Shown here piece by piece: positions 8,420-17,951 of a stretch of 64,000 bases of DNA (its first letter is position 1; every line of letters begins with the position of its first letter). Position numbers and translations under genes: made by a program. The notes under the pieces are model-generated. The model ran no database searches. It saw nothing but the letters and a program-made list of their open reading frames with translations, and was not told the DNA's origin. The DNA is taken from the NCBI RefSeq assembly GCF_003020585.1, contig NZ_PXUE01000001.1:310001-374000 (forward strand), given 5' to 3'. This DNA is from Chryseobacterium aurantiacum. GTDB lineage: Bacteria > Bacteroidota > Bacteroidia > Flavobacteriales > Weeksellaceae.

Positions 8420-9004
8420 TTAATCATATTTAAGTCTGAAGGACTGCCTGTGGTGTATTGTGGGCCCATGCTTAATAAGGGCTTCCTGATGTTTTTTTGT
8501 AGCATAGCCAAAATTGGTGGCCCATCCATATTCAGGGTATTCTTCATGAAGTTCAATCATGAGTTTATCTCTATAGTTTTTTGCAAGAATAGATGCAGCA
8601 GCTATGGATAAAACCTTTGAATCCCCTTTAATAATACATTGATGAGGAATATAATTGTAAGGGTGAAATTTATTCCCATCCACTAAGATCAGCTCAGGTA
8701 TTATTGTTAATTGGTCCAATGCGCGATGCATCGCATGAATGCTGGCATTAAGGATATTATGTTCATCAATGAATGCAGGAGGAAGTTCTGCAATAGCATA
8801 GCTTTTTACATTATCCTTAATATAGCTGTCCAGTTCCATTCTGGTTTTAAAGGTTAATTTTTTTGAATCATTTACTAGATTCTGTTGAAAATTATCATCT
8901 AAAATAACGGCTGCTGCTACAACCGGTCCACTTAAACAACCTCTTCCTACTTCATCGCATCCTGCTTCAATATAGGCATCCGTCCACTTTTTTAATAATT
9001 CCAT
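8420..9004 (-). CDS. rnhB: Ribonuclease HII
   Basis: 194 residues, within the RNase HII size range. The N-terminal DEVGRG motif (residues 18-23) supplies two of the metal-binding acidic residues, and LILVDGN further on supplies another. The GDSKVLSIAAASILAK stretch is also diagnostic. The enzyme removes ribonucleotides and RNA primers from DNA. It is convergent with yidC, sharing a bidirectional terminator, and has no partner on its own strand. Confidence 0.96.
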   Translation of the reverse strand: MELLKKWTDAYIEAGCDEVGRGCLSGPVVAAAVILDDNFQQNLVNDSKKLTFKTRMELDSYIKDNVKSYAIAELPPAFIDEHNILNASIHAMHRALDQLTIIPELILVDGNKFHPYNYIPHQCIIKGDSKVLSIAAASILAKNYRDKLMIELHEEYPEYGWATNFGYATKKHQEALIKHGPTIHHRQSFRLKYD

Positions 9005-9635
9005 ATTTATAGGTGATATAAAACGGTAAAATTAAAGAAAAACGAAAGTATTCGCCCTATCTTTTTATGTCTTTATCAATCTATAAAAAGGAAAATTATT
9101 GAATAATCATGTTGGTTATTTTAGATAATAATTCCATTTTTTACGATTGGTAATTATGAATAATTTTAAATATAAATCTGTTTTTTTATAAAGGTCATAT
9201 TGATGGTTTTGATATCTTAAGTTATTCCTATTTTTTCTGTTTTTTTATTACGATTATAATCTCTTCCTCGCTGCCTTTAGAACTTTTTTCTTCTGTTTTT
9301 TATGATATGAAAAATTATGTGTTACATGGTATGTTTTGATAAATGCCTGTTTTTATTCCAATAAATGTGATTTATGTACCTGTAAACCAAATTGTTATTA
9401 CCTTGTTTAGAATGAGTCTTTATAGACGTTATCAATAATTGATACTGTTGATTTTTATTAAATAAAATATCGATTAATTTTTTTTGTTTTTGTTAAAAAG
9501 AATGTTTTTAACTTAATTTAATAAATTAGTTGTTGTTTTTATTGGTAATTATTGAATAGTTTATATTTTTTTTAAAAATTCCTTTGTGTTGTTAAGAAAG
9601 TTTTACAAATTTGTAGGGTACAAAATTAATTTGAT
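9005..9635. other. Long AT-rich intergenic region before the first susC
   Basis: 631 bases with no supported ORF or hairpin of note. The sequence is very T-rich on the plus strand. Only the last ~50 bases carry a recognisable signal, the predicted susC promoter and leader, which recurs before the second susC. A far-upstream regulatory site or a small RNA cannot be excluded. Confidence 0.5.
9584..9613 (+). promoter_or_regulatory. Predicted promoter of the first susC
   Basis: TTG at 9584-9586, a 19-base spacer, and CAAATTTG at 9606-9613, a variant of TAnnTTTG. The downstream leader AAAATTAATTTGATATG is repeated exactly before the second susC at 14904, so both pairs probably share promoter architecture and translation signals. 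Confidence 0.5.
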
Positions 9636-12600
9636 ATGAAGAAACTAACAACAGGTCTTCTTGTTCTAGTATTGTCTTCTTCTATTGCAGTTGCCAATGC
9701 GCAAGAAAAGAAAGACACTGTTAAAACAAAAGAAATCGAGGGCGTGGTAGTAACTGCACTCGGAATTAAAAGAGAGAAAAAAGCACTTGGATATGCATCT
9801 CAGGAAATTAAGGGAGATGTTTTGAGAGAAGGAGCGAATACTGGAAACGTTTCCAGTCAGATGGCAGGTAAAGCAGCAGGGGTTCAGGTAGTCACAAGTG
9901 CCAACTTCGGAGGTGCCTCCAGCGTCGTGATTAGAGGAATGAAATCCATTGGAGGAAATAACCAGGCTCTTTTCGTAGTAGATGGTGTTCCGATCAGTAA
10001 CAACAACAGCACTATTTCCGGTGCATATACTATTTTTGACGGAGGTAACTCGATCTCTGACTTGAACCCCAATGATATTGAAAGCGTTAACGTACTGAAA
10101 GGTGCGGCCGCTTCTGCTCTATACGGAGAGAGAGCATCTGCCGGGGTTGTGGTAATTACTACAAAAAAAGGAAAATCCAGAAAGAATGATGAATGGGGTG
10201 TTACCCTTTCTACAGAATATCAATACGGAGAAATTGATAGATCAACATTTGCAAAATATCAAAATAAATATGGGGCAGGGTATGGCCCGGCTTCTACTTT
10301 TCTGAAAAGAGATGTGGATGGGGACGGAGTTCTTGACCTTGTGGTAGGAACAAGTAACGATGCTTCTGTAGGGGCTGCGTTTGATCCGAACCTAATGGTT
10401 TATCAATGGTATTCATTGTATCCACAATTATCAGGGTATCATAAGGCAACTCCTTGGGTGGCTGCAAAACATACACCTGTTGATTTCTTTGAAAGTGCAC
10501 AAACTACTTCCAATTCAGTTACCATTGAAAAAGGAAATGAAAACGGAGGTATCTTGTTAAACTATAATAACTTTATCACTACCGGAGTTCTTCCAAATTC
10601 TGAACAAAAGAAGAACACGATTTCTGCAAAATTTGATTACAAAGTAACGGATAAACTTACCGCAACGGTTTATTCCTCATTAACCATGCAGAATACAGTA
10701 GGTAGAAACAGTACAGGGTATAATGATAATATTCTTACAGGTTTCAGACAATGGTGGCAAACCAATGTTGATATTTTTCAACTTAGAGATGCCTATTTTG
10801 GAACAGGTGGACAAAATATAACATGGAACCCTTACGGGTATGATGATCCAGATAATTTCCAGGCACCTGCCTATTGGAACAACCCATATTTTGACCGTTA
10901 TCAAAATTACCAAAGCGATTACAGAACCAGATTCTTTGGATATGGAATGTTAAACTATAAAGTTTCTAATGCAGTTACTATAACAGGAAGATTATCATCT
11001 GACTTTGCATACCAAAAAACAGAGGTTAGAAAAGCTGTTGGTAGCCACCCGGAATCTTTCGGAATCGTTCCTGGTTTACCATCAACGTTAAATCCACAGG
11101 CAAATGCTTCATCTGGATATTACTTGGGTAACATGTATACAAATGAAATCAATTTTGATTTATTTGCTAATTATAACAAGAAGTTTGATAATGGGATCAA
11201 CTTAGGAGGTGTACTAGGTACTTCCCTAAGAAGAAATACTATTGAAACAACTGATGCTTCTACTCAGCCAGACCCATCTGGAGCAGGATTAATTGTTCCA
11301 GGCTTATATGCTCTTAGAAATTCTGCAGGACAGGTTGTTCCTACTCAGGAATTTACTGCTACTGCTACACTGCCTAGAGCTTATGGTCAGATTTCCTTAG
11401 GATATAAAGATACTTACTTCTTGGAAGGTACCGGAAGTGTTGATAAATCTTCAAACTTACCAAGCGGTAATAATGTCTATTTTTATCCATCCATTTCAGG
11501 ATCTGTAGTGCTATCTAATCTTATCAATCAAGATTGGCTTTCTTTCTTAAAAGTGAGAGGAAACTGGGCTCAAGTTGGTAAAACTACCGATAACTTCAGA
11601 TTGATAGATACTCAAAATATCAAAAACCTATACAATGGTATTCCTATTGTAGACCCAAACAGTTATAAAAATAATCCAAACCTAAAACCTGAAAGATCTA
11701 CAGAGGTAGAAGTAGGTATGGAAGCTAGATTCCTTAACAACAGATTAGGATTTGATGTGAGTTTATACAAAACAAATTCAAAAGATCAGATTCTATTAGT
11801 GCCAATATCCGGAGCATCAGGTTACACAAGTAAGTGGTTTAATGCCGGTGAGTTGGAAAATAAAGGGATAGAAGTTCAATTGAATATCGTTCCGGTGAAG
11901 AATGAAAACTTCAGATGGGATATGAACTGGAACTGGGCTGTCAACAAAAACAAGGTATTAAGCCTTAATGATGGAATGACAAACCTACAGTTAGGAAGAG
12001 CAGTTAATGATGTAACTTTCAATGCTCCTGCAGGTGAAGCCTATGGGCAGATTTGGGGAACTGATTATGTATACTCTCCAGATGGAGAAAGAATCATTGA
12101 TCCGAATACAGGGAAATACATGATTACTACATCAAAAACCAATGTGCTTGGTAATATCATGCCTCAATATACATGGAGTGTAAGAAACAGCATCAGCTAT
12201 AAGGCATTTACATTTACTTTCCTTATTGATGGACAGCAGGGAGGAAGCGTGTTCTCAGGAGATATGTTGTATGGAACAGATACTGGTATCTATCCTGAAA
12301 CATTGGCGATCAGAGAACCGGGAGCAATATTGCCAGGGGTAGTAATGCAAAATGGACAGTATGTTCAAAATAATGTTCCAATAAAGACAATGTCCGGATC
12401 ATTACTACGTACAGGAAATTATGCAGCAAAAGAATTTGTATATGATGCAACATTCATTAAGCTAAGAGAGGCGGCCATCTATTTTGATGTTCCAAAGAGC
12501 TTATATGCCAATACTTTCATCAAAGGGATGAAGTTTGGAGTCTTTGGTAGAAACCTATGGATTATTCACAAGAATTTACCTTATGCAGATCCTGAAGCAG

Positions 12601-12716
12601 GATATACAGGAGGTTCAGCTACAGGTGTACAAGGTGCTAACCTTTCAAGAGGTTACTCTATTGGTGCAATGCCAACAACCAGAACCATTGGTGCTAACTT
12701 TACTGTTAATTTTTAA
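9636..12716 (+). CDS. SusC/RagA-family TonB-linked outer membrane protein (pair 1)
   Basis: 1026 residues. A signal peptide ends near residue 22 (AVANAQ). The TonB-box-like EGVVVTALGIKREKKALGY follows directly, then the plug domain (about 50-180, including FVVDGVPI and LKGAAASALYGERAS) and a long beta-barrel ending in TVNF with a C-terminal Phe. The usual N-terminal carboxypeptidase-regulatory-like domain between signal and plug is missing. SusC proteins are TonB-driven importers of oligosaccharides or peptides. The partner SusD gene starts 12 bases downstream. No neighbouring glycosidase, protease, sensor or anti-sigma gene reveals the substrate. Confidence 0.95.
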   Translation: MKKLTTGLLVLVLSSSIAVANAQEKKDTVKTKEIEGVVVTALGIKREKKALGYASQEIKGDVLREGANTGNVSSQMAGKAAGVQVVTSANFGGASSVVIRGMKSIGGNNQALFVVDGVPISNNNSTISGAYTIFDGGNSISDLNPNDIESVNVLKGAAASALYGERASAGVVVITTKKGKSRKNDEWGVTLSTEYQYGEIDRSTFAKYQNKYGAGYGPASTFLKRDVDGDGVLDLVVGTSNDASVGAAFDPNLMVYQWYSLYPQLSGYHKATPWVAAKHTPVDFFESAQTTSNSVTIEKGNENGGILLNYNNFITTGVLPNSEQKKNTISAKFDYKVTDKLTATVYSSLTMQNTVGRNSTGYNDNILTGFRQWWQTNVDIFQLRDAYFGTGGQNITWNPYGYDDPDNFQAPAYWNNPYFDRYQNYQSDYRTRFFGYGMLNYKVSNAVTITGRLSSDFAYQKTEVRKAVGSHPESFGIVPGLPSTLNPQANASSGYYLGNMYTNEINFDLFANYNKKFDNGINLGGVLGTSLRRNTIETTDASTQPDPSGAGLIVPGLYALRNSAGQVVPTQEFTATATLPRAYGQISLGYKDTYFLEGTGSVDKSSNLPSGNNVYFYPSISGSVVLSNLINQDWLSFLKVRGNWAQVGKTTDNFRLIDTQNIKNLYNGIPIVDPNSYKNNPNLKPERSTEVEVGMEARFLNNRLGFDVSLYKTNSKDQILLVPISGASGYTSKWFNAGELENKGIEVQLNIVPVKNENFRWDMNWNWAVNKNKVLSLNDGMTNLQLGRAVNDVTFNAPAGEAYGQIWGTDYVYSPDGERIIDPNTGKYMITTSKTNVLGNIMPQYTWSVRNSISYKAFTFTFLIDGQQGGSVFSGDMLYGTDTGIYPETLAIREPGAILPGVVMQNGQYVQNNVPIKTMSGSLLRTGNYAAKEFVYDATFIKLREAAIYFDVPKSLYANTFIKGMKFGVFGRNLWIIHKNLPYADPEAGYTGGSATGVQGANLSRGYSIGAMPTTRTIGANFTVNF

Positions 12717-12727
12717 AAGAAGTCAAA

Positions 12728-14155
12728 ATGAAAAAAACAATATTAAGCCTTTTTATAGCGAGCATGGCTTTAATATCATGCGAAAGGGACATTACCACAT
12801 TAAATGACGACACTAAAAACCCGGCGAGCGTAAATCCTGAATTTACATTTGCATCAGCGGAATTGGGGTTAGTAACACAAATGACCAGCCCAAGTGTAAA
12901 CCTTAATATCTTCAGATTCTTTACACAACAATGGTCTGAAACTCAGTATACTGATGAGTCTGTATATAATCTTCCCAAGAGACGAGTGCCAGACAATCAT
13001 TGGAATATCCTGTATGCACAATTATTAAAATTGGAGCAGGTAAAAACTGCAACCAATACCATTGGAGATGCTTCTCTAAAAGCAAGTAGAATAGCAACCA
13101 TTGAAGCCTTAGAAATATACATATACAGTATATTGGTAGATTCTTATGGAGATGTTCCATATTCTCAGTCTATTAAGGTTGATGACTATCCAAACCCTGC
13201 TTATGATGATGGAAAAACAATTTATGCTGACCTTATCAAAAGAGCGGATGCAGCTCTTGCCTTATTGGCAACTACTTCTGCTTCAGGTTTTGGAGCAAGT
13301 GATGCCATTTTTGGAGGAGACAAAAATAAAATTAAAGCATTTATAAATAGTACCAAACTGAGATTGGGTCTAAATTTAGCTGACGTAGATAACGCTTTGG
13401 CAAAATCAACTGTTGAAAGTGCTGTAACTAGTGGAGTTGTCCTTACCAATGCAGAAAATATCGGATTAAAATTTGCATCAGCAGGTCCATTTGTTAATCC
13501 TATCTTTATAGAAATGGTATCTAGTGGTAGAAATGACTTTATACCATCCGATGTATATTTGGATGCAATGAACGCAGAATCAGATCCAAGACGTGCCAGC
13601 TATTTTACAAAAGCTCCATCAGGGCAATATGTAGGAGGGGTGTATGGTTCTGAAAATGTATACGGAACTTTCTCGCATGTGAATGCTGAAATTTTAAAAC
13701 CAGATAATTATGCTTATCTTTTTGATGCTGCAGAAGTTAATTTTATGTTAGCCGAAGCTGCTGAAAGAGGATACACTGTTGGAGGTACAGCGGCAACTTA
13801 TTTTACCAACGGTATTAAAGCTTCAATGGATTTTTGGGGAGTACCAGCAGCTGATCGTGATGCTTATCTTTTAGCTCATAGTTATGCTACAGTACCAGGA
13901 ACCTGGAAACAGAAAATCGGAAATGAAGCGTGGGTTGCAACTCACAACAGAGGGTTCGAATCATGGGAATTCTCAAGAAGATTAGATTTCAGAGTATTTG
14001 TAAAACCAGAAACAAGAGATGTACCTACAAGACTTTATTATCCAATTAATGAAGGAAGTGTAAACGGTGCGCACAGAGCTGCTGCATGTGTGAAACAGTG
14101 GGGATCTGTAGATGGAGATGTACAAGGAGCAAAAGTGTTCTGGGATAAATTTTAA
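12728..14155 (+). CDS. SusD/RagB-family lipoprotein (pair 1)
   Basis: 475 residues with a lipoprotein signal (MKKTILSLF...MALISC, lipidated Cys18). The helical SusD-like body contains typical stretches such as YIYSILVDSYGDVPYSQS, the PAYDDG...IYADLIKRAD block and ESDPRRASYF. It would sit on the cell surface as the lid of the SusC barrel and bind substrate. It is transcribed with the preceding susC gene (11-base gap) and followed by a strong terminator. The ending VFWDKF is shared with the second SusD, so the two pairs are probably ancient duplicates. Confidence 0.94.
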   Translation: MKKTILSLFIASMALISCERDITTLNDDTKNPASVNPEFTFASAELGLVTQMTSPSVNLNIFRFFTQQWSETQYTDESVYNLPKRRVPDNHWNILYAQLLKLEQVKTATNTIGDASLKASRIATIEALEIYIYSILVDSYGDVPYSQSIKVDDYPNPAYDDGKTIYADLIKRADAALALLATTSASGFGASDAIFGGDKNKIKAFINSTKLRLGLNLADVDNALAKSTVESAVTSGVVLTNAENIGLKFASAGPFVNPIFIEMVSSGRNDFIPSDVYLDAMNAESDPRRASYFTKAPSGQYVGGVYGSENVYGTFSHVNAEILKPDNYAYLFDAAEVNFMLAEAAERGYTVGGTAATYFTNGIKASMDFWGVPAADRDAYLLAHSYATVPGTWKQKIGNEAWVATHNRGFESWEFSRRLDFRVFVKPETRDVPTRLYYPINEGSVNGAHRAAACVKQWGSVDGDVQGAKVFWDKF

Positions 14156-14180
14156 ATAATATTTTATCTATAATAAATTA

Positions 14181-14205
14181 AAACCACCTTCGGGTGGTTT
14201 TTTTT
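14181..14205 (+). terminator. Terminator of susCD pair 1
   Basis: AAACCACC-TTCG-GGTGGTTT stem with a tetraloop, followed by a T run. Confidence 0.9.
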
Positions 14206-14322
14206 GTTTATATTGATTTATAGTATGTTGAATGGTGTATTGGTGATATTTTTAACTAAAATTTTCTCTACATTTTCATAAATAATTATTATATTTAATT
14301 TCACGCAAAAAAAAATAATAAT

Positions 14323-14457
14323 ATGAAAAATTTGAAAAAATTGTCAATCCAAAATTTGAAAAATATTCAGGGAGGTTATGCTCCGGAATGGTGTACAGGT
14401 ACAGGCGGTTGTTGGGATCCAGTTAAAAAAAGATGTTATCCGGTAGACTGCCCTTAA
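14323..14457 (+). CDS. GG-leader cysteine-rich small peptide (bacteriocin-like precursor)
   Basis: A 44-residue ORF. The leader MKNLKKLSIQNLKNIQGG ends in Gly17-Gly18, the cleavage signal recognised by peptidase-containing ABC exporters. The 26-residue core has Cys at 24, 30, 38 and 43 (motifs EWC, GGCW, KRCY, VDCP). Leaders of this type (MKNLKKLsRe.LKqIqGG) are known in Chryseobacterium-group bacteriocin-like or natural-product precursors. The gene stands alone between two SusCD operons with its own downstream terminator (14593-14618). No exporter or modifying enzyme lies nearby. The function is not established; disulfide-bonded antimicrobial or signalling peptide are both possible. Confidence 0.7.
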   Translation: MKNLKKLSIQNLKNIQGGYAPEWCTGTGGCWDPVKKRCYPVDCP

Positions 14458-14592
14458 TCCCATTTTAAAAAAATGTCTTCCATTCAGAGACTAAAATTTG
14501 AATGTAGACATCAGTAAATTTTGAATTATGTCCTGAAAATGTTGAAAGGACATAAGTTTTTAGAAAAGTATAAAAAATTCTTATTTAACTAT

Positions 14593-14618
14593 AAAACTGC
14601 TTTCGGGCAGTTTTTTTT
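14593..14618 (+). terminator. Terminator downstream of the GG-leader peptide gene
   Basis: AAAACTGC / GCAGTTTT stem with a TTTCGG loop and eight T residues after it. It lies 135 bases past the peptide stop, so the transcript would carry a long 3' tail. Confidence 0.85.
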
Positions 14619-14852
14619 ATTTTCAATCATGTTTTTTCAAGAATATTATAAATAAAATTTGTTTTTAATATTTATATATGACAGTTATTCAGTGTGTTAT
14701 GTGGTCAGGTTGATTTGTGGAAAAAATAGCATTAATTAAAATATTGATGTTATTTTTTTTTATTGAATATTTTATTTTTAATGTATTTTATTAGTTGTTT
14801 TAGTGTTTTTCCACTTGATTGTTGGTTTATTTATTGTTTTTATGTCTTTTGT

Positions 14853-14883
14853 TTGTTAAATTTTTAAAAAAAATACAAATTTG
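14853..14883 (+). promoter_or_regulatory. Predicted promoter of the second susC
   Basis: TTG at 14853-14855, a 20-base spacer, and CAAATTTG at 14876-14883. It is followed by the same AAAATTAATTTGATATG leader found before the first susC. Confidence 0.5.
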
Positions 14884-14903
14884 ATGCGTAAAATTAATTT
14901 GAT

Positions 14904-17900
14904 ATGAAGAAACTAACAGCAAGTCTGATTGTTTTGGTATTGTCTTCGTCTTTTGGCATTGTAAATGCCCAGAAAAAGAAAAGCGATAGTACTACACAGA
15001 CGAAAGAGATTGAAGGTATAGTTGTAACTGCACTTGGGATTAAAAGAGAGAAAAAAGCTCTGGGATATTCTACTCAAAGTGTTGCGGCGAGTGATTTAAC
15101 AAAATCTCCAACAAGCAATTTCACAAGTAACTTATCAGGAAAGGTGTCAGGATTACAAGTTAAATCTGTATCTAATTTTGGTGGATCCGTTGATATTGTA
15201 TTAAGAGGGTATAAATCTATAACAGGAAATAACCAGCCATTATTTGTAATAGATGGTGTTCCTATGATTAATGCTAATAACAATACTTCAGCTCAGTCTA
15301 CACAAGGAAGACCTGGCTATGACTTTGGAAACACCATCTCAGATATTAATCCAAATGATATTGAAGAATTAAACGTCCTGAAAGGTGCTGCTGCAACTGC
15401 ATTATATGGTTCAAGAGCGCAAAACGGAGCTATCATCATTACTACTAAAAAAGGTAAGAAAGGTAAAAATATCGGAATTGAATTTAATTCTTCCATAAGT
15501 GTTTCTGCCATAAATAAAGAAACATTCCCTACTTATCAAAAGCAATATGGGCAAGGGTATGGATATTATTATGGCGTTAATGAGAACTCTCAGTTTGCAG
15601 ACTATAATGGTTCACCTATGGCTCCTACTACGGAAGATGCTTCTTATGGTGCAGCATTCGATCCAAATTCATTAGTATACCAATATGGTGCCTTTATCCC
15701 CGGATCATCTACTTTTGGTAAGGCAACTCCCTGGGTGGCGGGAAAGAATGACCCTTCTACATTTTTTCAGAAAGGAATTAATTTTAATAATGGAATATCC
15801 TTTTCCAAAGGTGGTGAGACAGGATCATTCAGGTTGTCATTTAACAATCAGAACGGATCTGATATCATGCCTAATACATATTTAAATAAAAATACAATTA
15901 CAGGAAATGCTTCCTATAAATTGGTTGATAATTTAACCGCAACAATTGGGGCAACATATGTAATCCAAAATGTGAAAGGAAGAAACTCAACGGGATATAG
16001 TGGTAACCTAATGGCTGGGTTTAGACAATGGTGGCCGGTAAATGTTGACCTTAAAGATCAGCAGAATTTCTATATGAATTCCGGTAATAACTATACATGG
16101 AATATTGCTAGTCCGGATAATTTAACCCCATCATATTGGAATAACCCATATTTTCAGGTATATGAAAATGCCGTACGGGACACCAGAGAAAGATTTGCAG
16201 GAAACTTTTCATTAAGCTATGATGTTACCAAGAACTTTAATTTATTAGCAAGAGTAGGTACAGATGGATTTACCCAAAGAATGGAAGATAGAAAAGCAGT
16301 AGGGTCAATTCCAGAATTAATGGGATTTGGGCTAACTGATTTAGAACAACCATCTGGTTTTGCTGTAATGCAGATCAAACAAAGAGAAACCAACTATGAC
16401 TTCATTGCGAATTATAAAAAAGACTTTAATAACTTAAATTTTAATGCCTTAATTGGTACTAACTTAAACGTTATCAATTTTTATAGTAATTCACAATCCA
16501 CATCAGGAGGTTTATATGTACCGGGATTGTATACACTATCTAACTCTAAAGCAACACCTCCAAAATCAGTAACTATTGATACTACTAAGAAGATCGCTGG
16601 TATTTTTGCTCAGGCCAGTTTAGGATATCAGGGGACTTATTATTTAGAAGGAACAGTAAGAAGAGATCAGTCTTCTGCCTTACCAGTGAATAATAATGTA
16701 TACTGGTACTATTCAGGTTCTGCGAGTGTGGTATTTTCCAATTGGGAATTTTTAAAAGGGTCTGTAATGAACTTTGGTAAATTTAGAGCTTCATATGCAG
16801 AGGTAGGGAGTGATACTGGAGCAGACCAACTGAAAAACAAATATTTTACTTCTACTTCATTTGGGGACTTGCCAATGATTTATTATAATACTTCAGAGAA
16901 AAATTCTGATTTAAGACCACAAAGATCGAAGCAAACCGAATTAGGGGTAAATGTTCAATTCTTTAAAAACAGAATAGGGCTTGATGTAGCTTGGTTCAGA
17001 AATGATGCATTCGATCAGATTTTAGCATTACCAGTATCCTATGGGACAGGTGTTGCTACAAAATTTCAAAATGCGGGTAATCTAAGAACTGATGGTTGGG
17101 AAATTTCGTTGAATGTTACTCCGTTAAAATCTGATAATTTCAGATGGGATGTTAATGCAAACTGGTCAAATCCACAAACAAGAGTAACTAAATTAGCCCC
17201 AGGGAATGAGAATATCACTTTAGGAACATTTCAGGGAGGGGTATCTATTAATGCTAGTTTAGATGATTTGTATGGGACTATTAAAGGAACCGATTTCGTT
17301 TATACAAACGGACAGAAAACAGTGGGGGCAAACGGTAGATATCTAATTTCTTCTTCTACAAATAATGTGATCGGAAATATGCAGGCCGACTGGTTTGGCG
17401 GTTTAGTAAATAAATTTACTTACAAAGATTTCCAGCTATCTTTCCAAATCGATTGGAGAAAAGGAGGAAGTATCTTTTCACTTGACCAATATTATGGCCT
17501 GGCAACAGGAATATACCCGGAAACTGTTGGAACTAATGATTTAGGAAACCCGATTAGAAACCCAATCAGTCAAGGAGGTGGAGTAATTCTTCCGGGAGTA
17601 AAAGCAAATGGTTCTCCTAATGATATCAGAGTTTCAGGAGCTAACTACGGACTATATGGATATAGATACGCTCCGGCTTCTGCATTTGTATATGATGCAA
17701 GTTTCGTGAAATTAAGAGAAGTAGCAATATCTTACAGTATTCCGACTAAATATCTGGCAAATACATTCTTTAAAGGACTTACTTTCAGTGCTATTGGAAA
17801 TAACCTTTGGATCATCCATAAAAACTTACCATATGCTGATCCGGAAGCAGCACTCAGCTCAGGAAATGCACAAGGTTTTCAATCTGGTGTCATGCCAACA

Positions 17901-17939
17901 TCAAGAGTCTTTTCTTTTAGTATTAAAGCTAATTTCTAA
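14904..17939 (+). CDS. SusC/RagA-family TonB-linked outer membrane protein (pair 2)
   Basis: 1011 residues, organised as in pair 1: signal peptide to about residue 22 (IVNAQ), then EGIVVTALGIKREKKALGY, the plug domain (LFVIDGVPM, LKGAAATALYGSRAQNG) and a beta-barrel ending in KANF. It too lacks the N-terminal carboxypeptidase-regulatory-like domain. The first ~60 and last ~100 residues are very similar to the pair 1 protein, including NLWIIHKNLPYADPEA, while the middle barrel has diverged. The pairs probably take different substrates. Its SusD partner begins 13 bases downstream. Confidence 0.95.
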   Translation: MKKLTASLIVLVLSSSFGIVNAQKKKSDSTTQTKEIEGIVVTALGIKREKKALGYSTQSVAASDLTKSPTSNFTSNLSGKVSGLQVKSVSNFGGSVDIVLRGYKSITGNNQPLFVIDGVPMINANNNTSAQSTQGRPGYDFGNTISDINPNDIEELNVLKGAAATALYGSRAQNGAIIITTKKGKKGKNIGIEFNSSISVSAINKETFPTYQKQYGQGYGYYYGVNENSQFADYNGSPMAPTTEDASYGAAFDPNSLVYQYGAFIPGSSTFGKATPWVAGKNDPSTFFQKGINFNNGISFSKGGETGSFRLSFNNQNGSDIMPNTYLNKNTITGNASYKLVDNLTATIGATYVIQNVKGRNSTGYSGNLMAGFRQWWPVNVDLKDQQNFYMNSGNNYTWNIASPDNLTPSYWNNPYFQVYENAVRDTRERFAGNFSLSYDVTKNFNLLARVGTDGFTQRMEDRKAVGSIPELMGFGLTDLEQPSGFAVMQIKQRETNYDFIANYKKDFNNLNFNALIGTNLNVINFYSNSQSTSGGLYVPGLYTLSNSKATPPKSVTIDTTKKIAGIFAQASLGYQGTYYLEGTVRRDQSSALPVNNNVYWYYSGSASVVFSNWEFLKGSVMNFGKFRASYAEVGSDTGADQLKNKYFTSTSFGDLPMIYYNTSEKNSDLRPQRSKQTELGVNVQFFKNRIGLDVAWFRNDAFDQILALPVSYGTGVATKFQNAGNLRTDGWEISLNVTPLKSDNFRWDVNANWSNPQTRVTKLAPGNENITLGTFQGGVSINASLDDLYGTIKGTDFVYTNGQKTVGANGRYLISSSTNNVIGNMQADWFGGLVNKFTYKDFQLSFQIDWRKGGSIFSLDQYYGLATGIYPETVGTNDLGNPIRNPISQGGGVILPGVKANGSPNDIRVSGANYGLYGYRYAPASAFVYDASFVKLREVAISYSIPTKYLANTFFKGLTFSAIGNNLWIIHKNLPYADPEAALSSGNAQGFQSGVMPTSRVFSFSIKANF

Positions 17940-17951
17940 ATTTTATTAACA

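Larger units (their letters stand above)
14458..14903. other. Intergenic region between the peptide gene and the second susC
   Basis: 446 bases. It contains the terminator at 14593-14618 and the second susC promoter/leader at 14853-14903. The stretch between them is almost pure A/T, with no ORF or clear structure. Confidence 0.5.

Noticed and set aside
12535..12807. Plus-strand ORF overlapping susC and susD
   Set aside because: Out-of-frame shadow of two well-supported genes.
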